64,000 nt of DNA, from positions 31,885-95,884 of the forward strand of contig NZ_KN360934.1 in NCBI RefSeq assembly GCF_000784355.1. The letters are read 5' to 3'. This document shows positions 34,532 to 43,142 of this stretch, piece by piece (within the stretch, counting starts at the first letter, position 1; each line of letters begins with the position of its first letter). The stretch is from Methanolacinia paynteri (GTDB lineage: Archaea; Halobacteriota; Methanomicrobia; Methanomicrobiales; Methanomicrobiaceae). The translations under genes were made by a program, and so were the position numbers. The notes below the pieces were generated by a model, which searched no databases, was not told where the DNA came from, and was given only the letters and a program-made list of their open reading frames with translations.

Positions 34532-35521
34532 ATGGATTATAGCCGGGAGACTAATTTAAAAAATTTCAGGCATGCGGTCGACTCTTCTGATAGCACTTTT
34601 ATAATCGGCGTTGCAGGAGATTCGGGTTCGGGAAAGACCACCTTTACAAGAGCAATCCGATCGATATTTGGGGATGATATGGTAACCACGATATCGCTTG
34701 ACGATTATCATGTTCTTGACCGGGATGAAAGAAAAAGGACGGGCATAACCCCGCTTTCTCCTGAGGCCAACAATTTTTCACTTCTTGAAGAGCATGTAGC
34801 CCTGCTGAAAGAAGGAAAATCCATCGACAAGCCCGTGTATAATCATGATTCGGGAAAGATCGAAGGTCCTGTCCGGCTGTCTCCGTCGAGGATAATAATC
34901 ATAGAAGGTCTTCACCCTCTTTTTACCGAGAAACTTCGTGAACTTATCGATTTCTCCATATATGTAAGCCCGGACACCGATGTAAAGTATTACTGGAAGA
35001 TAAAACGGGATGTAAACCTGAGAGGGTACAGGGAAGAGGAAGTCCTTGCCGAACTTGAGAGCCGGAGGGCCGATTATGAAAACTATGTCCATCCCCAGAT
35101 AAAATTTGCCGACGCCGTTATCGGGATTTCAAAGAGCCGCTATGCGGATATAATGAACGAAAGAGGGGTTTACAGGGTTGTCCTTTATCAAAAGAAGCAG
35201 GATCGGACTATCAGGAATATCAACCTGAACTTCGATCTGTTTGCAATAAATTCCCTGGCTGAAAGAGGTTTTTCATTCGATTTCAGCATTATAGAAAAAT
35301 ATAAGAAAAAAATGGGAGCATTAAGCCTGGACGGAGAATTCAGGCATGAGGTAGTGAATCTCCTTGAAAAGGGCATTGAGATGCAGACCGGTATCGGGCC
35401 TGTGTCTGTATATTCTGACAGGAGTTATGTTACTGCGACGGAGATGGTGGAGCTTATCCTTTCCTGGAGAATAATCAACAGGCGTATGGACATGAAGTAC
35501 GGGAGCGGCGTCTCATCCTGA
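34532..35521 (+). CDS. prk: Archaeal phosphoribulokinase/uridine kinase family protein
   Basis: A 329-aa P-loop kinase with GVAGDSGSGKTTF at about 26-38, SLDDYHVLDRDERKRTGITPL and IIIEGLHPLF, the sequence features of phosphoribulokinase. Methanospirillum and related methanogens carry an archaeal phosphoribulokinase that makes ribulose 1,5-bisphosphate in the reductive hexulose-phosphate pathway (with Rubisco type III); this protein has the same length class and motifs. No Rubisco gene is in the window. A uridine kinase role is the alternative but less likely given the length. Confidence 0.8.
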   Translation: MDYSRETNLKNFRHAVDSSDSTFIIGVAGDSGSGKTTFTRAIRSIFGDDMVTTISLDDYHVLDRDERKRTGITPLSPEANNFSLLEEHVALLKEGKSIDKPVYNHDSGKIEGPVRLSPSRIIIIEGLHPLFTEKLRELIDFSIYVSPDTDVKYYWKIKRDVNLRGYREEEVLAELESRRADYENYVHPQIKFADAVIGISKSRYADIMNERGVYRVVLYQKKQDRTIRNINLNFDLFAINSLAERGFSFDFSIIEKYKKKMGALSLDGEFRHEVVNLLEKGIEMQTGIGPVSVYSDRSYVTATEMVELILSWRIINRRMDMKYGSGVSS

Positions 35522-35831
35522 CGGATATTATCTGCAGATTATAATTCCCTGATTCTCCTTCGGTGATCTCTCTTTTTGTGATGGGTCATCCCGCAGCCAG
35601 GTTCTTTTTGAGAACTGGTTCCTGCGAATTATAGTCTTGTGCATCGAGGCTCTTCCGGCAAGGTAAGCAAACGTTTCTGTCATATAAATGGACTTGAAGA
35701 AAGCACTATTTAACCGGAGACCGTGCATGGTGTGAAAGTAAATGAAAAGATATTCAGGTATATGATCATTCGACATCACTATATCTGCCGAAGATCATAA
35801 TTTAAAGAATTCATTACATCAGGTGTGAGAT
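35522..35831. other. Intergenic region before sufCB
   Basis: About 310 bases. An 83-codon minus-strand frame exists but shows no recognisable protein pattern. ATAATTTAAAG at about 35798-35808 is a candidate TATA box for the suf genes, and AGGTGTGA just before ATG 35832 is the ribosome binding site. Confidence 0.5.
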
Positions 35832-36560
35832 ATGTTAAAGATCGAAGACCTTCATGTCAGTGTGGAGGGCAAAGAGGTTCTGCACGATATCAATCTGCAT
35901 ATCCGGGAAGGCGAAACCCATGTACTTATGGGTCCCAACGGCTCGGGAAAGACCACGCTCTTAAGATCTATCATGGGTTTTTCAGGGTATGAGATTACAT
36001 CGGGAAAGATCTTCTTCAAAGGAAGAGACGTCACCGATCTGCCGCTAAATGAAAGAGCGAGATTTGGAATGGGGATGATGTTCCAGCGTCCCCCCACGAT
36101 TTCCGGTCTGAAACTGGGTAAACTTCTGTCAGCCACGTCCGGGGGCAATGTCGGCAGTATCGGGAGATATTCGTCTCAGATGAATATGGCGTCATTTCTT
36201 GACAGGGACGTCAACGCAGGCTTTTCAGGAGGAGAGATCAAAAGAAGCGAGGTTCTCCAGCTTCTTATCCAGCAGCCGGATTTCGTTATGCTCGACGAAC
36301 CTGAAAGCGGGGTAGATCTTGAAAATATCGCACTAATCGGGCACTCGATCGCAAGGCTCGTCGATAAGGATCGCCATATAATTGACAGGTACAAATCAGG
36401 GCTCATCATAACGCACACGGGATATATTCTCGACTATCTTGACGCCGATGCCGGTCATATGCTCTGTGACGGCGAGATAAAATGCCACGGAAACCCGAGA
36501 GAGATACTGAAGGTCATACAGGAGAAAGGCTACCAGGAGTGTATCAGATGCCAGAAATAA
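35832..36560 (+). CDS. sufC: Fe-S cluster assembly ATPase SufC
   Basis: 242 aa, cytoplasmic ABC-type ATPase that drives Fe-S cluster assembly with SufB. Walker A GPNGSGKTT, the SufC-type GMGMMFQRPPTISG region, signature FSGGEIKRSEVLQLL and Walker B FVMLDEPESGVDLENI (the GVD after the acidic pair is a SufC feature). The gene overlaps sufB by 13 nt. The archaeal set is just SufC and SufB, as found here. Confidence 0.92.
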   Translation: MLKIEDLHVSVEGKEVLHDINLHIREGETHVLMGPNGSGKTTLLRSIMGFSGYEITSGKIFFKGRDVTDLPLNERARFGMGMMFQRPPTISGLKLGKLLSATSGGNVGSIGRYSSQMNMASFLDRDVNAGFSGGEIKRSEVLQLLIQQPDFVMLDEPESGVDLENIALIGHSIARLVDKDRHIIDRYKSGLIITHTGYILDYLDADAGHMLCDGEIKCHGNPREILKVIQEKGYQECIRCQK

Positions 36561-37660
36561 TCGATGAAATACCTGAAGAAGACAGAAAACGTATGGAGCT
36601 TTCAGGGTTCGAGTTCGACGCCCAGAAAAGATCGGGTAGTTTTATCCAGAGAGATCAGCATATTCATCTCTCTTCATCGAAGGTTGAAGGAATCGAGATG
36701 CTCCCGATCGAGATCGCCCTTAAAAAATATGACTGGCTTAAGGACTATTACTGGAATCTTGTCGACCGGGATAAAGACGAGTACACGAAGTTTGTAGCGG
36801 AAAAGGAAGAAAAAGAGGGTCCCCGCGGTTTCGTAGTTCTCGCGAGAAAGGGCAGCAAAAATATCTTTCCCCTCCAGTCCTGTCTCTTCATGAAGTCGGC
36901 GGAGATCCAGACAGTCCACAATATAATTATCGCAGAGGAAGGTGCCGAGCTTCACCTGATTACCGGCTGTACCAGCAGTATCGGCAGGGAGAAGGGGACA
37001 CATTACGGCATAACCGAGATATATGTCGGGAAGGATGCCCAGGTCAGCAATACAATGATCCACACCTGGGGAGAAAACATAAACGTATTCCCCCGGAGTG
37101 CGACAAAAGTTGAAGAAAACGGAACATTCCTCTCGAATTACATCAGCCTGAAACCTGTCGGGAAGGTCCAGATGTATCCTGTCGCCGATCTTGCCGGTAA
37201 AAATTCGGTTGCCCGTTTCAACTCCGTTGTTCTGGCACCGAAAGGATCTCATCTCGACCTGGGCCAGCGTGCACTACTTAACGGCGAGGGTTCGAGCGCC
37301 GAACTTATTTCAAGGGTAATCACCTCGGGAGGCGTCGTATTTGCAAGATCTCATATTGCAGGAATTTCGGAGAACACCAAGGGCCATATAGAGTGCAAGG
37401 GTCTCATCCTTGAAGACGGTGTAATACATTCGATTCCTGAAGTGGAGGGGCGGCTTAAGAACACCGAACTTACGCATGAGGCGGCGGTCGGAAAGATCGC
37501 ACGCGATGAGATCGAATATCTTATGGCGAGGGGTCTCGATGAGGAGGAGGCCACTGCAACAATTATCAGGGGATTCCTTGATGTCAGGATCAAAGGACTG
37601 CCCGATTCACTTCAGAAAGAGATCGATGCCGCAATTGATGCGGCCGAATCCGGATTCTGA
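36548..37660 (+). CDS. sufB: Fe-S cluster scaffold protein SufB (archaeal form)
   Basis: 370 aa from ATG 36548, which overlaps the end of sufC by 13 nt and has AGGAG at 36534-36538; a longer reading frame from 36482 would lie inside sufC and is rejected. It shows the SufBD beta-helix core, with LITGCTSSIGREKGTHYGITEIYVG, and the C-terminal block ELTHEAAVGKIARDEIEYLMARG that is shared by SufB and SufD proteins. It is shorter than bacterial SufB because the N-terminal region is reduced, as in other archaea. It forms the scaffold complex with SufC. Confidence 0.9.
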   Translation: MPEIIDEIPEEDRKRMELSGFEFDAQKRSGSFIQRDQHIHLSSSKVEGIEMLPIEIALKKYDWLKDYYWNLVDRDKDEYTKFVAEKEEKEGPRGFVVLARKGSKNIFPLQSCLFMKSAEIQTVHNIIIAEEGAELHLITGCTSSIGREKGTHYGITEIYVGKDAQVSNTMIHTWGENINVFPRSATKVEENGTFLSNYISLKPVGKVQMYPVADLAGKNSVARFNSVVLAPKGSHLDLGQRALLNGEGSSAELISRVITSGGVVFARSHIAGISENTKGHIECKGLILEDGVIHSIPEVEGRLKNTELTHEAAVGKIARDEIEYLMARGLDEEEATATIIRGFLDVRIKGLPDSLQKEIDAAIDAAESGF

Positions 37661-37704
37661 ACCTCATCTTTTTTATTACATCATCTCACATTTCATTCAT
37701 ACAG

Positions 37705-38328
37705 ATGGATTATATCGATATCACGATCCCGCTTTCGGAAAAGACTCCGGTCTTCCCGGGCGACCCGGAGGTCAGGTTTAAGCCCCTGGTCAGGGACGGC
37801 TTCAGGCTGACATCAATAGAGTTGTCGTCACACAGCGGAACCCATGTCGATGCACCCTTACATTATATCGAAGGAGGCCAGAGTGTTGACCGGATTTCTC
37901 TCGGGAATATCAACGGTGAATCGATAGTCGTCGATCTGAGAGATTCCTGGCACTCATCGGGCTTTATCATGAGAGGAGATATCCCGGAAAAAACCGATGG
38001 AGTGAATATATTGATCCTGAACACAGGCTTTTCACCGGAATCTTCGGGCATGGATCATTATATGTCTGTAAGCACCGAATGTGCCGAATACCTGGCGGAC
38101 TGCGGGTATACATGTGTCGTAACCGATGCACCCTCGATAGAAGCTTTCGACGGCGACGGAACGGTTCACCGCATCCTCCTTGGGAGAGATGTTTATATTA
38201 TCGAGATGGCGGACCTGTCACATGTAAGTCCGGGAAGATACCATCTGTATGCAATGCCCCTGAAGCTTGAGGGCTGTGACGGATCACCTGTGCGTGCCGT
38301 ACTTGTACCGTGTTCTAAGGAGGTTTGA
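37705..38328 (+). CDS. Cyclase-family metalloenzyme (kynurenine formamidase-like)
   Basis: A 207-aa protein starting DITIPLSEKTPVFPGDP with the metal-binding motif HSGTHVDAPLH (His 43, His 47, Asp 49, His 53) of the putative cyclase/arylformamidase family. A second conserved region, TDAPSIE and HRILLGRDVYIIE, completes the active site. It probably hydrolyses an amide or cyclises a small molecule; kynurenine formamidase activity is not implied without other tryptophan catabolism genes. The next gene starts directly at its end, so they form an operon. Confidence 0.82.
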   Translation: MDYIDITIPLSEKTPVFPGDPEVRFKPLVRDGFRLTSIELSSHSGTHVDAPLHYIEGGQSVDRISLGNINGESIVVDLRDSWHSSGFIMRGDIPEKTDGVNILILNTGFSPESSGMDHYMSVSTECAEYLADCGYTCVVTDAPSIEAFDGDGTVHRILLGRDVYIIEMADLSHVSPGRYHLYAMPLKLEGCDGSPVRAVLVPCSKEV

Positions 38329-38330
38329 GA

Positions 38331-38939
38331 ATGAGTATTATATCTGATGCTGTTGATGAGATGGAGAAGAAACTTGCAGGAAGCGGCTGCGATCACGGTG
38401 TGGTGGCACTTTCAAAAAGTTCGGAAAACGAGATCTGCCCTTTTCTGGAGGGTGTATGTCTTGAAGCTTCATATGGCGGGAAAAGAGTCTTTATTGCCAC
38501 TTCCTATCCCCTTGATGTGAAGACCAAGGTGTCGTTTATGTACGGGCAGGAACTGAATTCACCGGTCCAGAGAACAGCAGCATGTGCAATATTAAACAGC
38601 CTGTCCAGTTTCATCTGTTTTCCGAGGATCTCGGGAGCATGCCCGGAAGGCTGTGGCGAGAAGTGCCTTGAAGAGCTGATAGATGAGACTGCGGGCAGGA
38701 AGGTATATCTCAACGGAACGATGCCCTCCCTCAGGAAGAGACTTGAAGATCGTATCGTATCAGACCCGGAGTCTGCCGATATCATCATCGTATCAGGGGA
38801 CGGATTGTTCTCCGACGAAGGGCTGGAGATCTGCGATCGATATAAGGACAAAAAAGAGATGCTCTTTTATGCTCCTGCCACGTCGGCCCTTGCAAATATG
38901 CTGAATCTGCGTCACTGGTGTCCTTATGGGCGGAAATAG
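38331..38939 (+). CDS. Conserved Cys-containing protein of unknown function
   Basis: 202 aa from ATG 38331; an AAGGAGG ribosome binding site at 38317-38323 fits this start better than TTG 38325. About ten cysteines are present, including C-x3-C-x3-C in GACPEGCGEKC near residue 110, which could bind an Fe-S cluster or zinc. The last third (ADIIIVSGDGLFSDEG ... MLFYAPATSALANMLNLRHWCPYG) looks like a Rossmann-type alpha/beta region. I do not recognise the family. It is coupled to the cyclase-family gene, 2 nt after its stop. Confidence 0.65.
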   Translation: MSIISDAVDEMEKKLAGSGCDHGVVALSKSSENEICPFLEGVCLEASYGGKRVFIATSYPLDVKTKVSFMYGQELNSPVQRTAACAILNSLSSFICFPRISGACPEGCGEKCLEELIDETAGRKVYLNGTMPSLRKRLEDRIVSDPESADIIIVSGDGLFSDEGLEICDRYKDKKEMLFYAPATSALANMLNLRHWCPYGRK

Positions 38940-39097
38940 TTAAAGTGCCGCGATGAGACTGTGGATGAACCGGGGAATCTCGCGAAGAGTGTCACTGTAG
39001 TCTGAACATCCCCAACAATACTTATTATATCGATAACGGCCGGGACTGGCCGGAGTAAAACCGGTTAATATTCCCCAACGCATATGACCGGATTTTC

Positions 39098-39184
39098 GTT
39101 TGCACTAATTTTCAGGCACACAGTAGTTGATCTCTGTATTTGTTTTGATATTTTCCTGTGTGTTTTTTTAAATTTAGTGCAAAC
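39098..39184. repeat. Inverted TTTGCACTAA boxes
   Basis: GTTTGCACTAA at 39098-39108 and TTAGTGCAAAC at 39174-39184 form an exact 11-bp inverted pair separated by 65 bases. Both arms contain the same TTTGCACT word found in the denser cluster at 39249-39296. Confidence 0.55.
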
Positions 39185-39387
39185 AAAATTTTTAAATTCC
39201 TATCCGGGCCTGATATTCTGAGAAAAGGGTTTATGTCGGATATTTGGTTTGCACTTTCAAAGTGCAACTTAGTGCAAAGTAGTGCAAAAGTGCAAAGATG
39301 ATCTTTTTCAAAGAGGTCTTCTGAGGTTGCGGGCATTCCGGTACCTGTTAAAGAGATACCCTGTTCGACTTCGGTTTCCTCTGCCAT
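39112..39387 (-). pseudogene. Possible gene remnant with internal box repeats
   Basis: A 91-codon frame. Its first 32 residues (MAEETEVEQGISLTGTGMPA..., acidic, ordinary codon use, with GGATGAT a few nt before the ATG) look like the start of a real protein, but from residue 33 on the frame is composed of the TTGCACT repeats and A+T-rich sequence. It may be a truncated or decayed gene, or no gene at all. I recognise no family. Confidence 0.3.
39249..39296. repeat. Cluster of AGTGCAAA boxes with a 19-bp palindrome
   Basis: TTGCACTTTCAAAGTGCAA (39249-39267) is a perfect palindrome around one base, immediately followed by TAGTGCAAA at 39270-39278, TAGTGCAAA at 39280-39288 and AAGTGCAAA at 39288-39296. 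Spacing of the direct copies is 8-10 bp, close to a helical turn, as in arrays of regulator binding sites. Confidence 0.6.
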
Positions 39388-39615
39388 TTTCTTATCATCC
39401 CGCTCATTTTCTTCCCGCCGGATTTACGGGAAGACGATTAATTGGGATTTGATCCTGGATTATTTATATCGATGTCCGTTTTAAGGCATTTATTTTGTTT
39501 GTTTTACGGAATCAGTCCGGTGAGTTTTTGTTTCTCTTCTTTCTATTTTGAGCTTCGCCGTCTGTTGAACACTAGTGAAAATTGCCTTTTATACACACAG
39601 TTAGCGAAGACTCCT

Positions 39616-40257
39616 TTATTTCTCCAGAACGATCCAGAAACCCGAATCGTCGCTGATGCACCTGTATGATATTTCTTCCTCTTCGAGTGCCATTAGAATT
39701 CGTATCCGGTTCTCAACCGTTTTTTTCTTTCCTTCTTCGTCGTCTTTTTCCCATTCGGGATCTTCCTTAGCCATCTCGCCGCAGATGTAATCCCTTGTTT
39801 CGGCATCTCCGAATCCTCCGCCGATGAATGTTTTCCCTCCGGGTTTTAAGACCCTCAGGATCTCCGTAAATGCGGACTTCAGGTCATCCCAGAAGAAGAT
39901 AGATCCCCGGCTTATTATCAGGTTGGCATATTCGTTATCGAAGGGCATATCCGTAATATCACCCTGGACGAACCTGCACCTGTTTTCGAGTTTTTCCCGG
40001 ATGATATTCTCCTCGGCGTATTTCCTGTTTTCAGGCAGCAAGTCCATAAGTACGACTTCAAGATCTGTGATCTTTGCAAGAGATATGCCGAGCATTCCCG
40101 AACCGGCACCTGCATCTATGCAGATCCCTTCGGTTGTTCCGCAGACTTCTTTTATCCGCCCGGCAATTGCCGGATATGCAGGTGCAAAAAGCCCCCGCGA
40201 CACCCTGGCCATCGACTCGGCTTTCTCCGCAGCAGACCTGTGTTCTCCCTGAGGCAT
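39616..40257 (-). CDS. Class I SAM-dependent methyltransferase
   Basis: A 213-aa cytoplasmic methyltransferase with motif I GICIDAGAGSGMLGISLAK, an acidic strand end EVVLMDLLPEN, motif II FVQGDITDMPFDNEYANLIISR and motif III LRVLKPGGKTFIGGGF. The MARVSRGLFAPAYPAIAG start and RGSIFFWDD block resemble UbiE/type 11-like enzymes that methylate small molecules. It is unrelated in detail to the three island methyltransferases (no SWW block). Substrate unknown. It stands alone, divergent from the radical SAM gene. Confidence 0.8.
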   Translation of the reverse strand: MPQGEHRSAAEKAESMARVSRGLFAPAYPAIAGRIKEVCGTTEGICIDAGAGSGMLGISLAKITDLEVVLMDLLPENRKYAEENIIREKLENRCRFVQGDITDMPFDNEYANLIISRGSIFFWDDLKSAFTEILRVLKPGGKTFIGGGFGDAETRDYICGEMAKEDPEWEKDDEEGKKKTVENRIRILMALEEEEISYRCISDDSGFWIVLEK

Positions 40258-40456
40258 TACGCCCTCCTCCTGGAGTCTGCCGGAAAAATTTGCAGAATGT
40301 TTTGTTTCATGTAAATTAGGTTCAATTTACATTTAGTTAATAGTTTAGAGGAATTAAACATTATATCTAAGATCTCATTCCTTTTGTATTAAATGTGCAT
40401 GAAAGGAGCCTTTCAGCGTTCCGGGGAGATCACCGGCGAGCGGTTAGTTAAAGAGG

Positions 40457-42220
40457 ATGATGTTTAGAATGAAGAACTCTCAGATTTTCGAAACAGCAAA
40501 GACAGAGGGGATAGAAAATCCGCCGGAGGGAAATCCGGTAAGATGTAATATCTGCGAGAAGAGGTGCACGATAGCCGGGGGTTCGACCGGCATATGCAGG
40601 ATGTATACGGCATCGGACGGAGTCCTGAAGGAAAAATACCCCGGAATGCTCTTCGCTACATATCCTGTTTCGATAGAAAATATCCCCATTCTCCACTTCA
40701 TGCCCAACGGAAAACTGATGCTCGTATCCACAATCGGGTGCAACTTTTCGTGTCCGGGCTGTGTATCCGAGATGATAATTAAAAACACGGATTCGGTCGC
40801 AAGGATGATGAAAAAAACCCTTCCCTGGGAAGTTGTGGAGGCGGCGAAATCAGAGGAATGTTCAGGGATCGTCTTCTGCCTGAACGAGCCCTCGGTATCC
40901 TATTACACTTTTCTCGATCTCATCAGGACCGCAAAGGAGAACGGCTTGGCAGCAGGGTGCTCGACGAACGGTTACATGACGGAAGAAGCCGTTCTTGGGG
41001 CTGCAAAACACCTCGACTTCGTAAACATCGGCCTTAAGGGATCAAGTCCCGAGAGGTATCGTGAATGCGGGGCGGGTTCCCCCGATCCAATATTCAGGAA
41101 CATAAGGCTCCTGCACGAAAACGATGTTCATGTCGAGGTCTCGATAATGCATCTCCTCGGGAGGGAGGACGAGGTGCTGAGAGCGGCAAAGATGATCGGC
41201 GATGTTTCAAGGGAGATCCCGCTCCAGATAATGCCCTTCATGCCGCATGACGAGTCCCAGAGGGATTGGAGGCCGTCAGTTGCCGAATCCGAAGAACTCT
41301 GTGCCTCGCTTGGAAAATATCTCGACTATGTGTATATCTTCAATACTCCCGAGACAGAACGCCTGAATACCTACTGTCCCTCCTGCGGAAAGGTTGTCAT
41401 AAAGAGGAAGTTCAACGGCCCGATGGGAGCAAAGGTGATCAGCTACAGGGATGGAGGAATATGCGAATGCGGGAGGAGTGCAGGAATTAAAGGAGAGATC
41501 AGGGCCGAGGGATTTGTTGAACCGAGGCACATGGGAGGATACAGGTCGATAAAAGCCCTCGATGCAATAGAAACCCACCTCGCCGTACTCGGTGTCACCG
41601 ACAGTTCGAAGGTAATCGACGTCTGGATCGACACGGTAGAGAGCGGTTATCTCAGGGGTCTTCACAAGAAAAAATCCACTGCGGAAGGATTTTTCGACGA
41701 CCTTCACCATTTCGCCTCTCTCGCCGGGGCCGAAGATAGTTACATGGCTATGTACGAAAAATATCACCCGGTTGTCGAGAATATATCGGAAAGAGCAGAA
41801 GGTGCGGAAAAACCTCCTGTATACTCGATAATGGCAAAACCGGTTCTTCCGCTCTTTGTGGATAAGATGGACATCGATCTGATACGTATCGCAGGAGGCC
41901 ACCCTATAAACCTCGATCTCGGGCTGGACGATAAATCGAAGGAGATGGAGATCGATCCCGCGGTTGTTAACTCGTTCAGGCCTGAGTTCGTGTTTGTCAG
42001 CGGTAAAAGGGGAGATGACGAAGGTTTCTCGACCGAAGAGTGGAGGAAAGCCGGATTTGATATCCCCGCGGTTGAGAAAGGCAATGTATTCAGGTTCATA
42101 TACCCTGACTCGGACAGCACCTTCAGCTGGTTGATTACTCTTATGGACATCGCAAACAGGCTTCACCCGGAGATCTTCTCGTTCGATCTTGATTATGAGA
42201 AGGAACGGCTCGGGATCTAA
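40457..42220 (+). CDS. Radical SAM enzyme fused to a FecB/TroA-type binding domain
   Basis: A 587-aa protein; ATGs at 40457, 40460 and 40469 are all possible starts. The N-terminus has a Cys-rich segment (CNICEKRCTIAGGSTGIC), then the radical SAM cluster motif in GCNFSCPGC (C-x3-C-x2-C) and a TIM-barrel pattern as in PFL-activating-enzyme-like proteins (AmmeMemoRadiSam group). A zinc-ribbon-like YCPSCGK ... CECG follows at about 310-340. From about 365 the sequence changes to the pattern of FecB/TroA substrate-binding proteins: a long helix, then IRIAGGHPINLD, VVNSFRPEFVFVSG and a final HPEIFSFDLDYEKE. There is no signal peptide, so this binding domain is cytoplasmic. The fusion is unusual; it might present a metal complex to the enzyme, but that is inference. 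Confidence 0.75.
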   Translation: MMFRMKNSQIFETAKTEGIENPPEGNPVRCNICEKRCTIAGGSTGICRMYTASDGVLKEKYPGMLFATYPVSIENIPILHFMPNGKLMLVSTIGCNFSCPGCVSEMIIKNTDSVARMMKKTLPWEVVEAAKSEECSGIVFCLNEPSVSYYTFLDLIRTAKENGLAAGCSTNGYMTEEAVLGAAKHLDFVNIGLKGSSPERYRECGAGSPDPIFRNIRLLHENDVHVEVSIMHLLGREDEVLRAAKMIGDVSREIPLQIMPFMPHDESQRDWRPSVAESEELCASLGKYLDYVYIFNTPETERLNTYCPSCGKVVIKRKFNGPMGAKVISYRDGGICECGRSAGIKGEIRAEGFVEPRHMGGYRSIKALDAIETHLAVLGVTDSSKVIDVWIDTVESGYLRGLHKKKSTAEGFFDDLHHFASLAGAEDSYMAMYEKYHPVVENISERAEGAEKPPVYSIMAKPVLPLFVDKMDIDLIRIAGGHPINLDLGLDDKSKEMEIDPAVVNSFRPEFVFVSGKRGDDEGFSTEEWRKAGFDIPAVEKGNVFRFIYPDSDSTFSWLITLMDIANRLHPEIFSFDLDYEKERLGI

Positions 42221-42244
42221 GTCCCGGCGCCGACTGTCCTCACT

Positions 42245-42982
42245 TTAAAAGTTTGGGCCGGTTTCGTTCATGAGCATGACCTCTGCACCTTCAAGCCTGT
42301 TATCTGAAAATACAACCGACGTTTCCGAAGACGAGCAGGATACGTTACCGTAGTAATCCGAGCATTTCATATCTGAAATATAAACCGCAAATGCCGGGAA
42401 GTCTCCCTGGAGGATTATGCTCTTAAGCGGGAGAAGCTGTTCTCCCTCCTGGAGGTAAATACCGTCATCTGCCCTGTACGTATATTCAAGATTCCCGTAC
42501 ATATTGTCCGAATAAACCGACAGGATACTGTCTTCGTAGCCCAGAAACGTCAGGTTGATCATGTCCACACCCCTGAGAAATTCTTCAGGATCTAAAGGAT
42601 ATCTGGTCGCGTAATCCGGGACTTCAGGTTTCGTCCGGTAAACTGTGACCGAAAACTTTCCGCCGGGCTTATCTTTGTTCTCATGGTATGATGTCGAATA
42701 AGTATCCCATCTGTCTTCCTTTTGTATGAAGTAGTCCAGACTGAATGACTTGATCTCTCCGTCCGCTGCCCTGTGCAGCCGGAAGTTGAAGAGTACTGCA
42801 GGATAGCCGGTTGTATCCGTTTTGTTCCGGATCATGTGCCAGCAATCTTCGAGATCGTTATCAGTTCCTGTCAGGTAAAAACTATTTTCAGTTTCAAATG
42901 AATTGCCGGAAAAAAGGAAATTCCATGAATATATCCACACTATGCTTACCCCTGCGGTAATGATTATGATCAGGACTAGCAC
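42245..42982 (-). CDS. Membrane-anchored exported protein of unknown function
   Basis: About 245 aa from GTG 42982. The reading frame remains open for 51 further bases upstream, encoding GTLINLSDNSKLIL, so translation may begin at a non-standard codon there (a GGGGG run precedes ATT at about 43018). One N-terminal membrane span (LVLIIIITAGVSIVWIYSW) ends in FLFSG, followed by an outside domain rich in Tyr, Asp and Ser with three Cys. No family recognised. It is divergent from a second small anchored protein whose membrane segment also ends in FLFSG. Confidence 0.55.
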   Translation of the reverse strand: MLVLIIIITAGVSIVWIYSWNFLFSGNSFETENSFYLTGTDNDLEDCWHMIRNKTDTTGYPAVLFNFRLHRAADGEIKSFSLDYFIQKEDRWDTYSTSYHENKDKPGGKFSVTVYRTKPEVPDYATRYPLDPEEFLRGVDMINLTFLGYEDSILSVYSDNMYGNLEYTYRADDGIYLQEGEQLLPLKSIILQGDFPAFAVYISDMKCSDYYGNVSCSSSETSVVFSDNRLEGAEVMLMNETGPNF

Positions 42983-43142
42983 TAAGATCAGTTTTGAGTT
43001 GTCTGAAAGATTAATTAGAGTTCCCCCGTTTATCTATGGTTATTCTGTAAAATTTTGTCTGCTTAAAACCCGAAAAGACTTTTCCCCGTTGATGTAAAAG
43101 AATCTTAACATTTAATCGTGATGAAGGATATAATGATCAAAT

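Larger units (their letters stand above)
38940..39615. other. Long intergenic region with TTTGCACT box array
   Basis: About 675 bases between convergent genes. The distinctive content is a set of TTTGCACT/AGTGCAAA boxes between 39098 and 39296, described separately. A possible gene remnant lies on the minus strand at 39112-39387. The rest (39390-39610) is T-rich, with one 75-codon plus-strand frame that runs into the methyltransferase gene and looks spurious. Confidence 0.5.

Noticed and set aside
35528..35779. 83-codon minus-strand frame before sufC
   Set aside because: No family pattern, no ribosome binding site, atypical composition; probably chance.
36482..36547. SufB starting 22 codons earlier, inside sufC
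   Set aside because: The extra residues have no SufB character; ATG 36548 has a ribosome binding site and the usual small overlap.
39249..39296. CRISPR-like repeats
   Set aside because: Units are 8-9 bp with no unique spacers of uniform length; no cas genes nearby. They are better read as binding-site boxes.
39442..39669. 75-codon plus-strand reading frame
   Set aside because: No ribosome binding site, hydrophobic random-looking composition, and it runs into the well-supported methyltransferase gene on the other strand.
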